Assembly: GCA_001898145.1 (NCBI GenBank) | Contig: MKSR01000012.1 | Location: forward strand, 434,001 to 498,000 | Length of the DNA stretch: 64,000 bases | Origin: Dyadobacter sp. 50-39 | GTDB lineage: Bacteria > Bacteroidota > Bacteroidia > Cytophagales > Spirosomataceae | Direction of reading: 5' to 3' | Shown: positions 44,719-54,294 of the stretch, in pieces | Position numbering within the stretch: position 1 is the stretch's first letter | How the letters are laid out: every line of letters begins with the position of its first letter | Notes under the pieces: generated by a model | What the model was told of the DNA's origin: nothing | Database searches by the model: none | Seen by the model: only the letters and a program-made list of their open reading frames with translations | Position numbers and translations under genes: made by a program

Positions 44719-46995
44719 TTAGAACAACACCGGACACTTCGTACCGGATCTCGCCCTGCTCCCCGGCATTTTTACTTTCTGGCTGCGGTAGCGCGTGTGT
44801 TTCTTTTTGACAGTGTCGATCTTCTTTTTCTCGTACGCCACCAGCTTGAAATCATACTCAGGAATAAAATAGTCTTCCCGGTACTCGGCAACCGGCAACG
44901 GCATGTAGTGACGGCCCGGAAAAGTGAGGACATCGTACTCGTAATCGTAGAGATAAATGGTCACGAAACCATCGCGGCTATACTTGATACCAATATCGGA
45001 AAAAGGACTGTTTTCGTCCGATGACGCTACAAGCCGCATCATTTCCTTTTGCTTACCCTTCACAAGTACCGACATGTTGTATTGGAAAACGCGGTGCAGG
45101 GAGTCGATCTGGATCGCAATGCCCAGGTAGTACTTCGCATCTTTGAGCCGCTCCTGGCCTGCATACATGACCGCGGTATTGTTCAATGCGCTCTTGTCCT
45201 GGTAGGTCTGGTAGCTCAGCTTCGCATCGTCGTAGCGCTCCATATACCGGTACACATTTCCCTGGTTCACATTATAGAACTTCCGGCCGGGTGCTGCCGC
45301 CATCGCCAGTTTGAAATCCTCGAATGCGCCGTCATACCGGGCGTTCGCCTCGTTTACCTGATGCTTCTGGTCGTGCCGGTTACCGATGTACGCCTGCACG
45401 ATCCCATGGTTATTATGCAAGAACGGCAACTCCGGCTTCTCCCGCACCAGGCTGTCGAAAATCGCCATCGACTTGTCGAGCTGATCGTTTTCCAGCAGGA
45501 CTATCCCCCACCCATTTTGTGCATTGACATTCGCCCGGTTCAGGGAAATGGCCTTTTTGAAAACCTGGTAACCCTTTTTGTACATGTCAAAATGCAGCAG
45601 CAGGTTGCCGTAATTGCTCCACATAAGGTCGTAGCCCTGCTCATGTTGCAACGCTTTCGCCAGGTACTGCCCCGCCTCCGAGTACCTTTTCTGGTCGATC
45701 ATAATGCCGCTCATTCCTGCAAGTGCTTCATAGCGTACGGGATCGAGCCTGATCGCCTTCTGAAAATCCTCCTGTGCCTGGGTCGTCTTTTTGAGGTAGT
45801 ATTCCGAAAATGCTTTGGTAACAAAAAGGTCGGCGAAGAACTTGTTGTCCTCATTCAATGCCTTTTCGCCCTTTTTGAAATCTTTGAGGGCGAGGTCATA
45901 CTTCTTTTGACCATAATTCGCGACGGCGCGGCCAAGGTAGGCGGGCAGATACGTTGAGTCCTTTTTGATCACCCTGTCGAAAAGTGTGAATGCGGTCTGG
46001 TACTCGTGCTTGCTGAGGTGGGTATTGGCAATACCGGATTGGAGCGCGGGAGTCTCGCGTTTCAACGTCGATGCCAGTTTGTAGTAGCGTTGTGCTTCGC
46101 TCGTCTGATGGAGGCCGTAGCACGAGTGCGCCATTCCCAGATAGGCGTCCCCGCGGAATGTCCGGTCGTCGGTTTCGAGGTATTTTTCAAAAACGGCTTT
46201 CGCCATTCCGAATTGGTTGAGCGATAGCAGCGCATTGGCATAGCGTATCTGGGCCTTGGGATGCGTACGCGCCACTTTTTCAAAATCCTTCACCGCCCGT
46301 TTCTCATTACCCGTGCGCATCAGAATGTCGCCGCGCTGGAGACGGTAGGCCATTTCATCCTTCTGCCGGATCGCCGACGTCAGCTCATCGACAGCCTCCT
46401 CCATCCGGCCGCCGTACTTGTGCACCATTCCGACGTTAAAATTCCATTTCCCGCCCGTGTTTTTTGCCGAATTGTCGGCGGCAAAACGGGTTGCCTCCCC
46501 ATATTTCTTCTGCTTGCCCATCGCCACCAGTGTATTCAGCGTCGCTTCCGATCCGCCGGGAGAATCGGCGAAGTCGCTGCGCGCCGCATCAAACCTGCCC
46601 GAAAGCAATGCAAAAAGGCCTCGATTATAATGCAGGTACGGGTAGAGCTCGCCGAGGTTCAGCGTCTCCATGATGTGCAATGCCTTTTGATAATTGCCGG
46701 AAAGCGCGAGGATCACGGCCTCGTTGTTCATCCGCCGTACGGAATCGGAAGGTTGAAAAGCATGCTTGTGGTAGGCGGCATAAGCCGACTGCAAACTGCG
46801 GACGCCACGCTGGTATTCTTCGGTCCGCAATAACGCAGGATTATTTTCCTCAAATGACTTGTTAAAAACAGGTAGAAGTTCTTTTACAATTCGCTGGCAC
46901 TCACTAAAATCCTGCGCTGCAACCTGTCGCGGTGCTAACACCGTCAACATCAGCAACATACCTGTCATCACAAGTAAGTAGATTTTCTGTACCAT
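44719..46995 (-). CDS. Large secreted TPR-repeat protein
   Basis: A 758-residue protein with ATG 46995 (MVQKIYLLVMTGMLLMLTVL..., signal peptide ending VAAQ|D). The frame opens earlier at 47022 but the extra nine residues would spoil the signal. The mature part is built of about a dozen TPR units (for example FDRVIKKDSTYLPAYLGRAV, AQEDFQKAIRLDPVRYEALA, GYQVFKKAISLNRANVNAQN). The last 120 residues differ and end with a basic stretch (KKKIDTVKKKHTRYRSQKVK). It probably scaffolds envelope proteins; no partner gene is adjacent. Function unknown. Confidence 0.82.
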   Translation of the reverse strand: MVQKIYLLVMTGMLLMLTVLAPRQVAAQDFSECQRIVKELLPVFNKSFEENNPALLRTEEYQRGVRSLQSAYAAYHKHAFQPSDSVRRMNNEAVILALSGNYQKALHIMETLNLGELYPYLHYNRGLFALLSGRFDAARSDFADSPGGSEATLNTLVAMGKQKKYGEATRFAADNSAKNTGGKWNFNVGMVHKYGGRMEEAVDELTSAIRQKDEMAYRLQRGDILMRTGNEKRAVKDFEKVARTHPKAQIRYANALLSLNQFGMAKAVFEKYLETDDRTFRGDAYLGMAHSCYGLHQTSEAQRYYKLASTLKRETPALQSGIANTHLSKHEYQTAFTLFDRVIKKDSTYLPAYLGRAVANYGQKKYDLALKDFKKGEKALNEDNKFFADLFVTKAFSEYYLKKTTQAQEDFQKAIRLDPVRYEALAGMSGIMIDQKRYSEAGQYLAKALQHEQGYDLMWSNYGNLLLHFDMYKKGYQVFKKAISLNRANVNAQNGWGIVLLENDQLDKSMAIFDSLVREKPELPFLHNNHGIVQAYIGNRHDQKHQVNEANARYDGAFEDFKLAMAAAPGRKFYNVNQGNVYRYMERYDDAKLSYQTYQDKSALNNTAVMYAGQERLKDAKYYLGIAIQIDSLHRVFQYNMSVLVKGKQKEMMRLVASSDENSPFSDIGIKYSRDGFVTIYLYDYEYDVLTFPGRHYMPLPVAEYREDYFIPEYDFKLVAYEKKKIDTVKKKHTRYRSQKVKMPGSRARSGTKCPVLF

Positions 46996-47135
46996 AGGGG
47001 TGCTTAATGGCTCAAAAGCCACTAACCTACAAGTAATCCAGGAAAATTACAATTATTGCTAAGACCGTTTGATAATTTTCGGATATAATATAATATTTTA
47101 AATAAATAACATCATTTTAAGTAACCTGCCGCCGA

Positions 47136-49451
47136 TTAAAGTTGTAGGGAAGCCAGTGCACCGATGAACACTTTCTGACCATTAACCAACACATTCAGTG
47201 CATTTTCCGAGACGTTATCAATGGAAATCGACTGCTTCGACACCGTCACTTTCAGCAATGCCCCCCGGAACCCGATCCGGAACGAATATCCCTCCCATTG
47301 TTCAGGAATGTAGGGTTTGAACGATAACTGGTCGCCCACCACGCGCTGTCCGGCAAAGCCTTTTACAACGCTCATCCAGGTACCGGCCATCGAAGTAATA
47401 TGCAAGCCGTCTTCGGTGTCGTTGTTGTAATCGTCCAAATCCAGGCGCGCAGTCCGCAGGTACATTTCATAAGCCTTTTCACGCATGCCAAGCCCCGCGG
47501 CCAGGATAGAATGCACACAGGGCGACAGCGACGATTCGTGGACGGTCATTGGCTCATAGAAGTCGAAGTTCCGCCGGATAGTGGCCGCATCGAATTCATG
47601 CTCGAAGAAGTAGAGGCCCTGCAACACATCCGCCTGTTTGATAAAACACGACCGCAGGATCCGGTCCCAGGACCACCGCTGGTTGATCGGGCGCTGACCG
47701 GCAATGTCGGCAACGGTCAAAAGCTCCTTGTCCAGGAAACCCTGCTGCTGCAAATACACCTGCCTGCCCTCATCCAAGGGGTAATGCATATGCTCCACAA
47801 TGCGTTTCCATTCGGGCAATTCGGCATTCAGTTGAAGGTTGGTTTTGAAAATGATTCCGTTCAGTTTGCGGGAATCTTCTTTCCAAAGCTTGTCGATCAC
47901 TTCCAGCGTGTACCGGAGCGTCCAGCAGGCGATGTAGTTGGTATACCAGTTGTTGTTTACATTGTTTTCATATTCGTTCGGCCCGGTTACGCCCAGCATC
48001 ACATACTGTCCCTTTTCTTCTGACCAGTTGACGCGCTGTTTCCAGAACCTCGAAATACCGATGAGCACTTCCAGGCCTTCACCGTTGACGTAGCTTTCGT
48101 CGCCGGTATAGCGCGTGTAATCGTAAATGGCATAGGCAATGGCCCCATTCCGGTGAATTTCCTCGAAAGTAATCTCCCATTCATTATGGCATTCCTCCCC
48201 GTTCATAGTTACCATCGGGTAGAGGGCTGCGCCATCCTTGAAGCCTAGTTTGCCGGCATTTTCAATGGCTTTTTGCAGATGTTTATAGCGGTAAACCAGC
48301 AGGTTGCGCGCCACCTTCTCATCGGCCGTGGAAAGGTAGAACGGAATGCAGTAGGCCTCGGTGTCCCAGTAGGTGCTGCCGCCGTATTTCTCACCGGTAA
48401 AGCCTTTGGGACCGATATTCAGGCGCTCGTCCTCCCCAGTATAGGTTTGTCCCAAATGAAAGATATTGAACCGGATGCCCTGCTGAGCAGCTACGTCGCC
48501 GGCAATGGTGATATCGTTTTTCTCCCACTTGCCCGCCCACGCCTGCACCTGCTCCGTATACATACGATCGAAACCCTTGGCGGTAATGCGGGCAATGTAG
48601 GCCTTTGCTTTGGGAACGAGCTCGTCGTGCGCGTAGTTGGCCGACGAAAGATTGACGGCATATTTGTACACGGTGATCTGCTGCCCCTCGCGCACTTCGG
48701 CCTTCACCGTGCCAGCCACATACTTGTCTCTCGAAGCAATGTTGACGGTAGTTGCCAGCGGGGCACCATCCAGCCTGATATCGAACTTCATCCCGGTTGC
48801 TACGCGAAACTGCTCTACCTGATACGGGTTACTTTTCGTTTCGAGCACCAGGTAACCTTCCTGCCCCTGCGCCTCATGCGCGATGCCATTCCAGAACGAT
48901 TCGTCGTAATTGGAATCCCGGTTGCGGATATTCCCGTCCAGGTATGGGGTAATAGTGAAATGGTCGGTAAAATTAAGGGGCAGCATGCTGTAACTGATGG
49001 CTCCCGCTTCGTCGTCGGCCATGCTGCAAAAGCGCCTGGAATGAATGCGCAGTTTCCGGCCGCCGGTAAGCGTCACTGTAGCCGTGCGCTCGAGGACACC
49101 CTCTTTCATATTCAGTACGCGCCGGAATTCGTCGATCTTACAGGTATTCAGATCGAGCAGCTCGGCACCGATGCGGATTTCAATACCGGTCCAGTTGCAC
49201 GCATTGAGTACTTTGGCGAAATAGTTGGGATACCCGTTTTTCCACCATCCTACCCTGGTTTTGTCAGGAAAATAAACCCCTGCCACATAGTTACCAAGCA
49301 ATGTTTTACCTGAATATCCTTCTTCCAGGTTACCCCGCTGGCCCATCCGGCCATTTCCGAGGCTCATGAGGCTCTCCGTGATTTCGTTGTGTTCGGGGTG
49401 AAAACCTTCTTCTACAATGCACCATTCGTCGTGCGTGATGTAATTCTTCAT
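47136..49451 (-). CDS. Glycoside hydrolase family 65 phosphorylase (maltose/kojibiose/trehalose type)
   Basis: A 771-residue cytosolic GH65 enzyme without signal peptide. It has the N-terminal beta-sandwich domain (about 1-280; SLGNGRMGQRGNLEEGYSG), an (alpha/alpha)6 barrel with the catalytic-acid region NEWEITFEEIHRNGA (around residue 420), FTGEKYGGSTYWDTEAYCIP, and ESSLSPCVHSILAAGLG for phosphate binding. GH65 phosphorylases cleave alpha-glucobioses with phosphate to give beta-glucose-1-phosphate. The beta-phosphoglucomutase gene overlaps it by 4 bp upstream, confirming the pathway. Which disaccharide is used is not decided by sequence. Confidence 0.93.
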   Translation of the reverse strand: MKNYITHDEWCIVEEGFHPEHNEITESLMSLGNGRMGQRGNLEEGYSGKTLLGNYVAGVYFPDKTRVGWWKNGYPNYFAKVLNACNWTGIEIRIGAELLDLNTCKIDEFRRVLNMKEGVLERTATVTLTGGRKLRIHSRRFCSMADDEAGAISYSMLPLNFTDHFTITPYLDGNIRNRDSNYDESFWNGIAHEAQGQEGYLVLETKSNPYQVEQFRVATGMKFDIRLDGAPLATTVNIASRDKYVAGTVKAEVREGQQITVYKYAVNLSSANYAHDELVPKAKAYIARITAKGFDRMYTEQVQAWAGKWEKNDITIAGDVAAQQGIRFNIFHLGQTYTGEDERLNIGPKGFTGEKYGGSTYWDTEAYCIPFYLSTADEKVARNLLVYRYKHLQKAIENAGKLGFKDGAALYPMVTMNGEECHNEWEITFEEIHRNGAIAYAIYDYTRYTGDESYVNGEGLEVLIGISRFWKQRVNWSEEKGQYVMLGVTGPNEYENNVNNNWYTNYIACWTLRYTLEVIDKLWKEDSRKLNGIIFKTNLQLNAELPEWKRIVEHMHYPLDEGRQVYLQQQGFLDKELLTVADIAGQRPINQRWSWDRILRSCFIKQADVLQGLYFFEHEFDAATIRRNFDFYEPMTVHESSLSPCVHSILAAGLGMREKAYEMYLRTARLDLDDYNNDTEDGLHITSMAGTWMSVVKGFAGQRVVGDQLSFKPYIPEQWEGYSFRIGFRGALLKVTVSKQSISIDNVSENALNVLVNGQKVFIGALASLQL

Positions 49452-50098
49452 ATATTTTCCAATTGGAGCAAACCAAAATTTTGAAAGCCGGGGACTACGA
49501 TGTCGGCCTCCGTGAGCACCGACGCTTCGCCTATCCCGACGGCCAGCATACCGGCCGCCTTCGCCGACTGAATACCTGCCAAGGCATCCTCAAATACCAC
49601 ACAATGTGCCGGATCCGCATTTAAATCGGCGGCGCCCATCAGGAACACCTGCGGATCGGGCTTGCCTTTGGTGATGCGGTTTCCATCCACGATCGTATCG
49701 AAGTAATGCAGCATATCGATCCTTTCGAGGATCACCCTGGCATTCTTGCTCGCCGAGCCGAGCCCGCTCCGGATGCCGTTTTGTTTCAGTTCGTCGAGAA
49801 AATGGCGCACACCGGGCAATGCATCTTCGGGCGTCATTTGCATGCAAAGTTCGAGGTAACGTGCATTTTTGGCGGCTGCCCTGCGGAGCTTTTCGTCTTC
49901 GGACAGTTGAACGCCTCCGATCGAAAGCACGATTTCGAGCGATTCCATACGGCTGATGCCTTTGAGGCGCTCATTTTCTTCACGCGTAAGGTCGAAACCG
50001 AGGTCCTGCGCCATTTCACGCCAGGCAATGTAGTGAAACTGGGCGGTGTCGACGATTACGCCGTCGAGATCAAAAAGGCAGGCTTGTATTGAGGGCAT
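49448..50098 (-). CDS. pgmB: Beta-phosphoglucomutase
   Basis: A 216-residue HAD-superfamily enzyme that converts beta-glucose-1-phosphate to glucose-6-phosphate. Motif I is FDLDGVIVDTA (nucleophile and acid/base Asp), the cap-domain loop LKGISRMESLEIVL is typical of beta-PGM, motif II is GLGSASKN, motif III is KGKPDPQVFLMGA and motif IV is CVVFEDALAGIQSAKAAG. ATG 50098 gives the normal N-terminus; the frame opens to 50440 but would then overlap the divergent GH13 gene. Its end overlaps the GH65 start by ATGA, giving translational coupling. Confidence 0.94.
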   Translation of the reverse strand: MPSIQACLFDLDGVIVDTAQFHYIAWREMAQDLGFDLTREENERLKGISRMESLEIVLSIGGVQLSEDEKLRRAAAKNARYLELCMQMTPEDALPGVRHFLDELKQNGIRSGLGSASKNARVILERIDMLHYFDTIVDGNRITKGKPDPQVFLMGAADLNADPAHCVVFEDALAGIQSAKAAGMLAVGIGEASVLTEADIVVPGFQNFGLLQLENI

Positions 50099-50228
50099 AA
50101 TTTCAAATTTAATATCTTGCAAAATAGTAAAAAATAGCAATTTGCTGCGCCAGGGCTGAAATACAGACTTTTCCATTCGCTCCACATGCAGCAACCGCTT
50201 TCCTATTACATTCATAAAACAGAAAGAG

Positions 50229-51968
50229 ATGTCCGTCGTCAACAAGGATAAATTCATTATATACCAGATATTTACACGGCTCTTCGGCAACCAGACCACA
50301 ACTAACAAGGTGTATGGCACGATCGAGGAAAACGGGTGCGGGAAATTCAACGACATCGATGATACCGCCCTGGCGGCGTTGAAGGATTTCGGCGCGACGC
50401 ACCTCTGGTATACCGGCGTGCTCGAACATGCCACGCTCACCGATTACTCGCAATTCGGCATTAAAGCCGACCATCCGCTTATCGTAAAAGGCATTGCCGG
50501 CTCACCCTATGCGGTGAAGGATTATTACGACGTGGACCCCGACCTGGCCGTGGATGTACCGAACCGGATCCAGGAATTTGAAAGCCTCGTCACCCGCACG
50601 CACGCACATGGCCTGAAAGCGATCATCGACTTTATCCCGAACCACGTCGCGCGGCAATACTGTTCCGATATCCGGCCAGAGGGCGTTAAAGATTTTGGCG
50701 AGGACGACGACAATACGGTCACTTTCAGCCCTTCGAACAACTTTTACTACATTCCCAATCATGATTTCATCGTACCGGAAGGACATACGCCGCCGATACC
50801 GGTGGTGACGCCCTACCACGAGCGGCCGGCCAAGGCAACCGGAAACGACGTTTTCCAGGCCCAGCCCAGCCAGTTCGACTGGTATGAAACCGTGAAACTC
50901 AACTACGGCATCGACTATCTCGACGGCCGTTCCCGGCATTTTGACCCGACCCCCTCTACCTGGCTTAAAATGCGCGACATCCTGATCTACTGGACACGCA
51001 AGGGCGTGGACGGTTTCCGATGCGACATGGCCGAGATGGTACCGGTGGAGTTCTGGGGCTGGGTGATCCCGGAAGTGAAGCGGGAAAACCCCGGGGTTAT
51101 TTTTATCGCCGAGATCTACAACCCGTTCGAATACCGCAACTACATTAATATCGGCAAGTTCGACTACCTGTACGATAAAGTGGGCCTCTACAACTCCCTG
51201 CGGCGGACCATTGAGGGACACGGTTCAGCCGAGGACATTACGCGTATCTGGCAGCACGAGTCGGGGGATTTCAGCGAACACATGCTCCGTTTCCTCGAAA
51301 ACCATGATGAGCAACGCATTGCTTCGCGCTACTTTGCGGGAAACCCGTGGACGGCCCTGCCCGCAATGGTGCTGAGCGCCACGTTGCATACAGGCCCGCT
51401 GATGCTCTATTTCGGGCAGGAACTCGGCGTAGACCCTACCCAGCAGGAAGGTTTTCAGGGTGAAGACGGCCGCACGACTATCTTTGACTATTGGGGCGTA
51501 CCCGAATTTCAGCAATGGGTAAATGGCGGCCAATTCAATGAAGATCTGCTTACCACCGAGCAAAAGACCTTGCGTACTTTTTATGCCAACCTGAATGCGT
51601 TCGTGCTGAAAAATGAAGCGGTGTACGCCGGCGGGTTTTACGATTTGCAATATGTGAATATCGATGGCCAGTCTTTCAATTACGACAAAACCATCATTTA
51701 CAGCTATTTGCGACACAGCGAAAATCAAAAATTGCTGTTTGTGTACAATTTTCACACGTCCCGCACCGTAGAAACGCTGGTCAAAGTACCGCAAGACGCA
51801 TGGACCAACGTACTGAAACTCGGCAATACCGGTTCCTATAAACTGAAACCGGTTTTTCCGCTCGAAGTGCCTCAGATACAGTTACCCGCGGCCGATATTA
51901 CTTCCACCGGGGTACATATTGAGCTTCCCCCGATTTCGGCATTTGCATTCGAGATCGTTCCGAAGTAG
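50229..51968 (+). CDS. GH13 alpha-amylase-family enzyme
   Basis: A 579-residue glycoside hydrolase family 13 protein without a signal peptide, so probably cytosolic. The four conserved regions are visible: DFIPNHVARQ (I), GFRCDMAEM with the nucleophile Asp near 266 (II), IFIAEIYNP with the general acid Glu near 294 (III), and FLENHDEQR with the transition-state Asp near 359 (IV). The C-terminal beta domain follows (about 470-579). It is divergent from pgmB/GH65, so the three genes likely form an alpha-glucan or alpha-glucobiose pathway. Specificity within GH13 is open. Confidence 0.92.
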   Translation: MSVVNKDKFIIYQIFTRLFGNQTTTNKVYGTIEENGCGKFNDIDDTALAALKDFGATHLWYTGVLEHATLTDYSQFGIKADHPLIVKGIAGSPYAVKDYYDVDPDLAVDVPNRIQEFESLVTRTHAHGLKAIIDFIPNHVARQYCSDIRPEGVKDFGEDDDNTVTFSPSNNFYYIPNHDFIVPEGHTPPIPVVTPYHERPAKATGNDVFQAQPSQFDWYETVKLNYGIDYLDGRSRHFDPTPSTWLKMRDILIYWTRKGVDGFRCDMAEMVPVEFWGWVIPEVKRENPGVIFIAEIYNPFEYRNYINIGKFDYLYDKVGLYNSLRRTIEGHGSAEDITRIWQHESGDFSEHMLRFLENHDEQRIASRYFAGNPWTALPAMVLSATLHTGPLMLYFGQELGVDPTQQEGFQGEDGRTTIFDYWGVPEFQQWVNGGQFNEDLLTTEQKTLRTFYANLNAFVLKNEAVYAGGFYDLQYVNIDGQSFNYDKTIIYSYLRHSENQKLLFVYNFHTSRTVETLVKVPQDAWTNVLKLGNTGSYKLKPVFPLEVPQIQLPAADITSTGVHIELPPISAFAFEIVPK

Positions 51969-52099
51969 CGTGCTAACCAGCCTGTTTGCGTTGCAAAAGG
52001 GGCTTTTGATCATTAATTTTATATAGCTTGCAAATCCGCGCGGTCTGCCCCGGCAAGTTTTTTTGACGTTTGCGTACCCTGGTTTTAAAGAATTCAAGT

Positions 52100-52918
52100 A
52101 TGATCAGATTTGTAGTGCTTTCCATTTTGTCGCTTGCTTCTGTTGCCTGTTTCGGGCAAGCCAACCTGCAAAAGACTTTTTCGCAGAAAATGGAACTGCC
52201 CGCCAGTCCGGATATCGGCACCCAAGTCCTGCGGATCAGCGAGTCGTTCCTGGGTACGCCCTATGTAGCGGGTACGCTGGAAGGAAACCCTACCGAACGA
52301 CTGGTTTGCAAGTTCGATGGCCTGGATTGTACTACACTGGTGGAAAGCGTCATAGCATTGGCTGTTGCCAAAGCTGAAAATTCGACTTTTGAAGAATATA
52401 AAAACGAACTGACCCGGCTACGCTACCGCGACGGCCTGATCGACGGCTATCCTTCACGGCTGCACTATATCCTCGACTGGATGTACGAAAATCAGAAACG
52501 CGGCCGCCTGGAAGACATTACCTCGAAAGTAGGCGGCGTGCCTTTCAATAAGGAAATCAATTTTATGACCACGCATGCCAATCTCTACCCTTCCCTGGCG
52601 GCCAGTGACGTGTACGAAAAAGTGAAGGAGCAGGAGGCGGTGATTAACTCGCGCGAGCATAGTTACATTCCCAAAAACAGCATTCAGAAGGCCGAACCGA
52701 TGCTGCATGACGGCGATATTGTCGCATTTACCTCGTCGGTGGAAGGGCTGGATGTAAACCATATGGGCATTATTTCGAAGGTGGGAAGCCGCGCCTATCT
52801 GATCCACGCCTCGCTGACAGGCAAGAAAGTGATCATGACCAGCGTCCCCCTGGCCGAATATGTGGCTTCCGTGCCGAAACACACGGGCATGATCGTGGCT
52901 CGACTCAACGATATCTGA
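52100..52918 (+). CDS. DUF1460 cell-wall amidase-like protein
   Basis: A 272-residue exported protein starting at ATG 52100 (signal peptide MIRFVVLSILSLASVACFGQ); the frame opens ten residues earlier at 52070, which would weaken the signal. It belongs to the DUF1460 family of NlpC/P60-like cysteine peptidase or amidase folds: GTPYVAGTLEGNPTERLVCK, the likely nucleophile in GLDCTTLVESV, the later conserved HDGDIVAFTS-like DGDIVAFTSS, and VNHMGIISK carrying the likely His. Related proteins recycle or cleave murein peptides. The MscS gene follows 7 bp later in the same operon. Confidence 0.88.
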   Translation: MIRFVVLSILSLASVACFGQANLQKTFSQKMELPASPDIGTQVLRISESFLGTPYVAGTLEGNPTERLVCKFDGLDCTTLVESVIALAVAKAENSTFEEYKNELTRLRYRDGLIDGYPSRLHYILDWMYENQKRGRLEDITSKVGGVPFNKEINFMTTHANLYPSLAASDVYEKVKEQEAVINSREHSYIPKNSIQKAEPMLHDGDIVAFTSSVEGLDVNHMGIISKVGSRAYLIHASLTGKKVIMTSVPLAEYVASVPKHTGMIVARLNDI

Positions 52919-52925
52919 CCAGTGA

Positions 52926-54005
52926 ATGGATATAACCGACCTGATTAACTTCCGGAATTCTCCGTGGCTGTTGCTGTTGCTGGCCGGCACCATCGGACTG
53001 ATCATCAGCATTATCATCATCAGCCTGATCAAGATTACGGCTTCCAGGAAAGAATGGAGCGCCGTGCGGGCGATCCGCGAAAACCTAACCAGCGTACTGC
53101 ATTTCTTCGTGCCGGTGGTACTCATTACCGCGGCCGCCAAAACCTACTCCTACTCCAACCCGCAATATGACTGGGTATTCGGATTGAGCAAAACGGCGCT
53201 CATAGGCATTACGACCTGGCTCATGGCCCGGATCGTGATCATCGTGGAAAAGATCCTGATCGATAAGCTCGATTTCAATTCGCCCGATAATAACCAGGCG
53301 AGACGGCTTTTCACGAAAATCAAGTTTGTGAAGCGCATTGTAGTGATCATGGTCGTGACGATCGGTGTGTCAATCTTGCTGCTGAGCTTCGACAGCGTGC
53401 GCCAATATGGTGTGGGAATCCTTACTTCGGCCGGGATCGCCTCGGTAATCATCGGTTTTGCTGCACAAAAGTCGCTCGCGAACCTGATGGCCGGCATTCA
53501 GATCGCATTTACCCAACCCATCAAGATAGACGACGTGGTGATTGTGGAAGGCGAATGGGGCCGTATCGAAGAGATTAACCTGACTTACGTGGTGGTCAAT
53601 ATCTGGGACCTGAGGCGCATTGTACTTCCCATTACTTATTTCATAGAGACGCCCTTCCAGAACTGGACACGTAACGAAAGCGCATTAACCGGCGCCGCCT
53701 TCTTTTACCTCAACTACCACACTCCCGTGGATAAGCTTCGTGCGAAATTGAAGGAAATTCTGGACAGCACCCCACTTTGGGACGGTCGCGCGTGGGCATT
53801 GCAGGTAACCGATACGCAAGGGCAGCTGATGGTAGTCCGTGCATTGATGTCGGCGCGGAATTCCAGTGAAACCTTCGACCTGCGATGCCTGGTGCGTGAA
53901 AAACTGATCGAATTCATCGCAACCGAGCACCCCGAGGCGCTTCCTGCCACCCGCGTGGAGGAGCCGAATCAGACCCGGTTCAAAATATCCGAAACAGGTA
54001 TATAA
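52926..54005 (+). CDS. MscS-family mechanosensitive ion channel
   Basis: A 359-residue membrane protein with about five hydrophobic segments (for example LLLLLAGTIGLIISIIIISL and IVVIMVVTIGVSILLLSF). The pore helix is GVGILTSAGIASVIIGFAAQ followed by KSLANLMAGIQIAFTQPIKI, the hallmark of MscS, then the beta domain (DDVVIVEGEWGRIEEINLTY) and an alpha/beta C-terminus. It releases solutes during osmotic down-shock. It follows a murein-amidase-like gene by 7 bp, which suggests a link between wall remodelling and turgor (inference). A terminator lies 7 bp after the stop. Confidence 0.93.
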   Translation: MDITDLINFRNSPWLLLLLAGTIGLIISIIIISLIKITASRKEWSAVRAIRENLTSVLHFFVPVVLITAAAKTYSYSNPQYDWVFGLSKTALIGITTWLMARIVIIVEKILIDKLDFNSPDNNQARRLFTKIKFVKRIVVIMVVTIGVSILLLSFDSVRQYGVGILTSAGIASVIIGFAAQKSLANLMAGIQIAFTQPIKIDDVVIVEGEWGRIEEINLTYVVVNIWDLRRIVLPITYFIETPFQNWTRNESALTGAAFFYLNYHTPVDKLRAKLKEILDSTPLWDGRAWALQVTDTQGQLMVVRALMSARNSSETFDLRCLVREKLIEFIATEHPEALPATRVEEPNQTRFKISETGI

Positions 54006-54011
54006 AAAAAT

Positions 54012-54047
54012 TGGCCTCCGGAAGATCCGAAGGCCAGTCTTTTCTTA
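54012..54047 (+). terminator. Intrinsic terminator after the MscS gene
   Basis: TGGCCT-C-CGGA / TCCG-A-AGGCCA with loop AGA and one C/A mismatch is followed by GTCTTTTCTT. Confidence 0.8.
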
Positions 54048-54294
54048 CTACTCACCTAACTCAATTTAACTCAATACAGTTTTTCTTTGATATTTTGAAC
54101 CGCTCGTTCCAGCATCTTCACAGGCGCCGTTTTGTTGTAAAAAAGATGAAAAACGGCCTGCAAAAACGGTGGAAAACCAACGGGTGAAAGCTACTGAAAA
54201 TGCCTGACGGCCTGGGTAAATCAGAACGTACGATTTACACTACAAAGGAGCTTTTCCGTTGTTAAAGAGGCATTAACGCTGAATTAAAAAGGAA

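Noticed and set aside
50099-50440. N-terminal extension of beta-phosphoglucomutase
   Set aside because: It would overlap the divergent GH13 gene; the family N-terminus starts at 50098.
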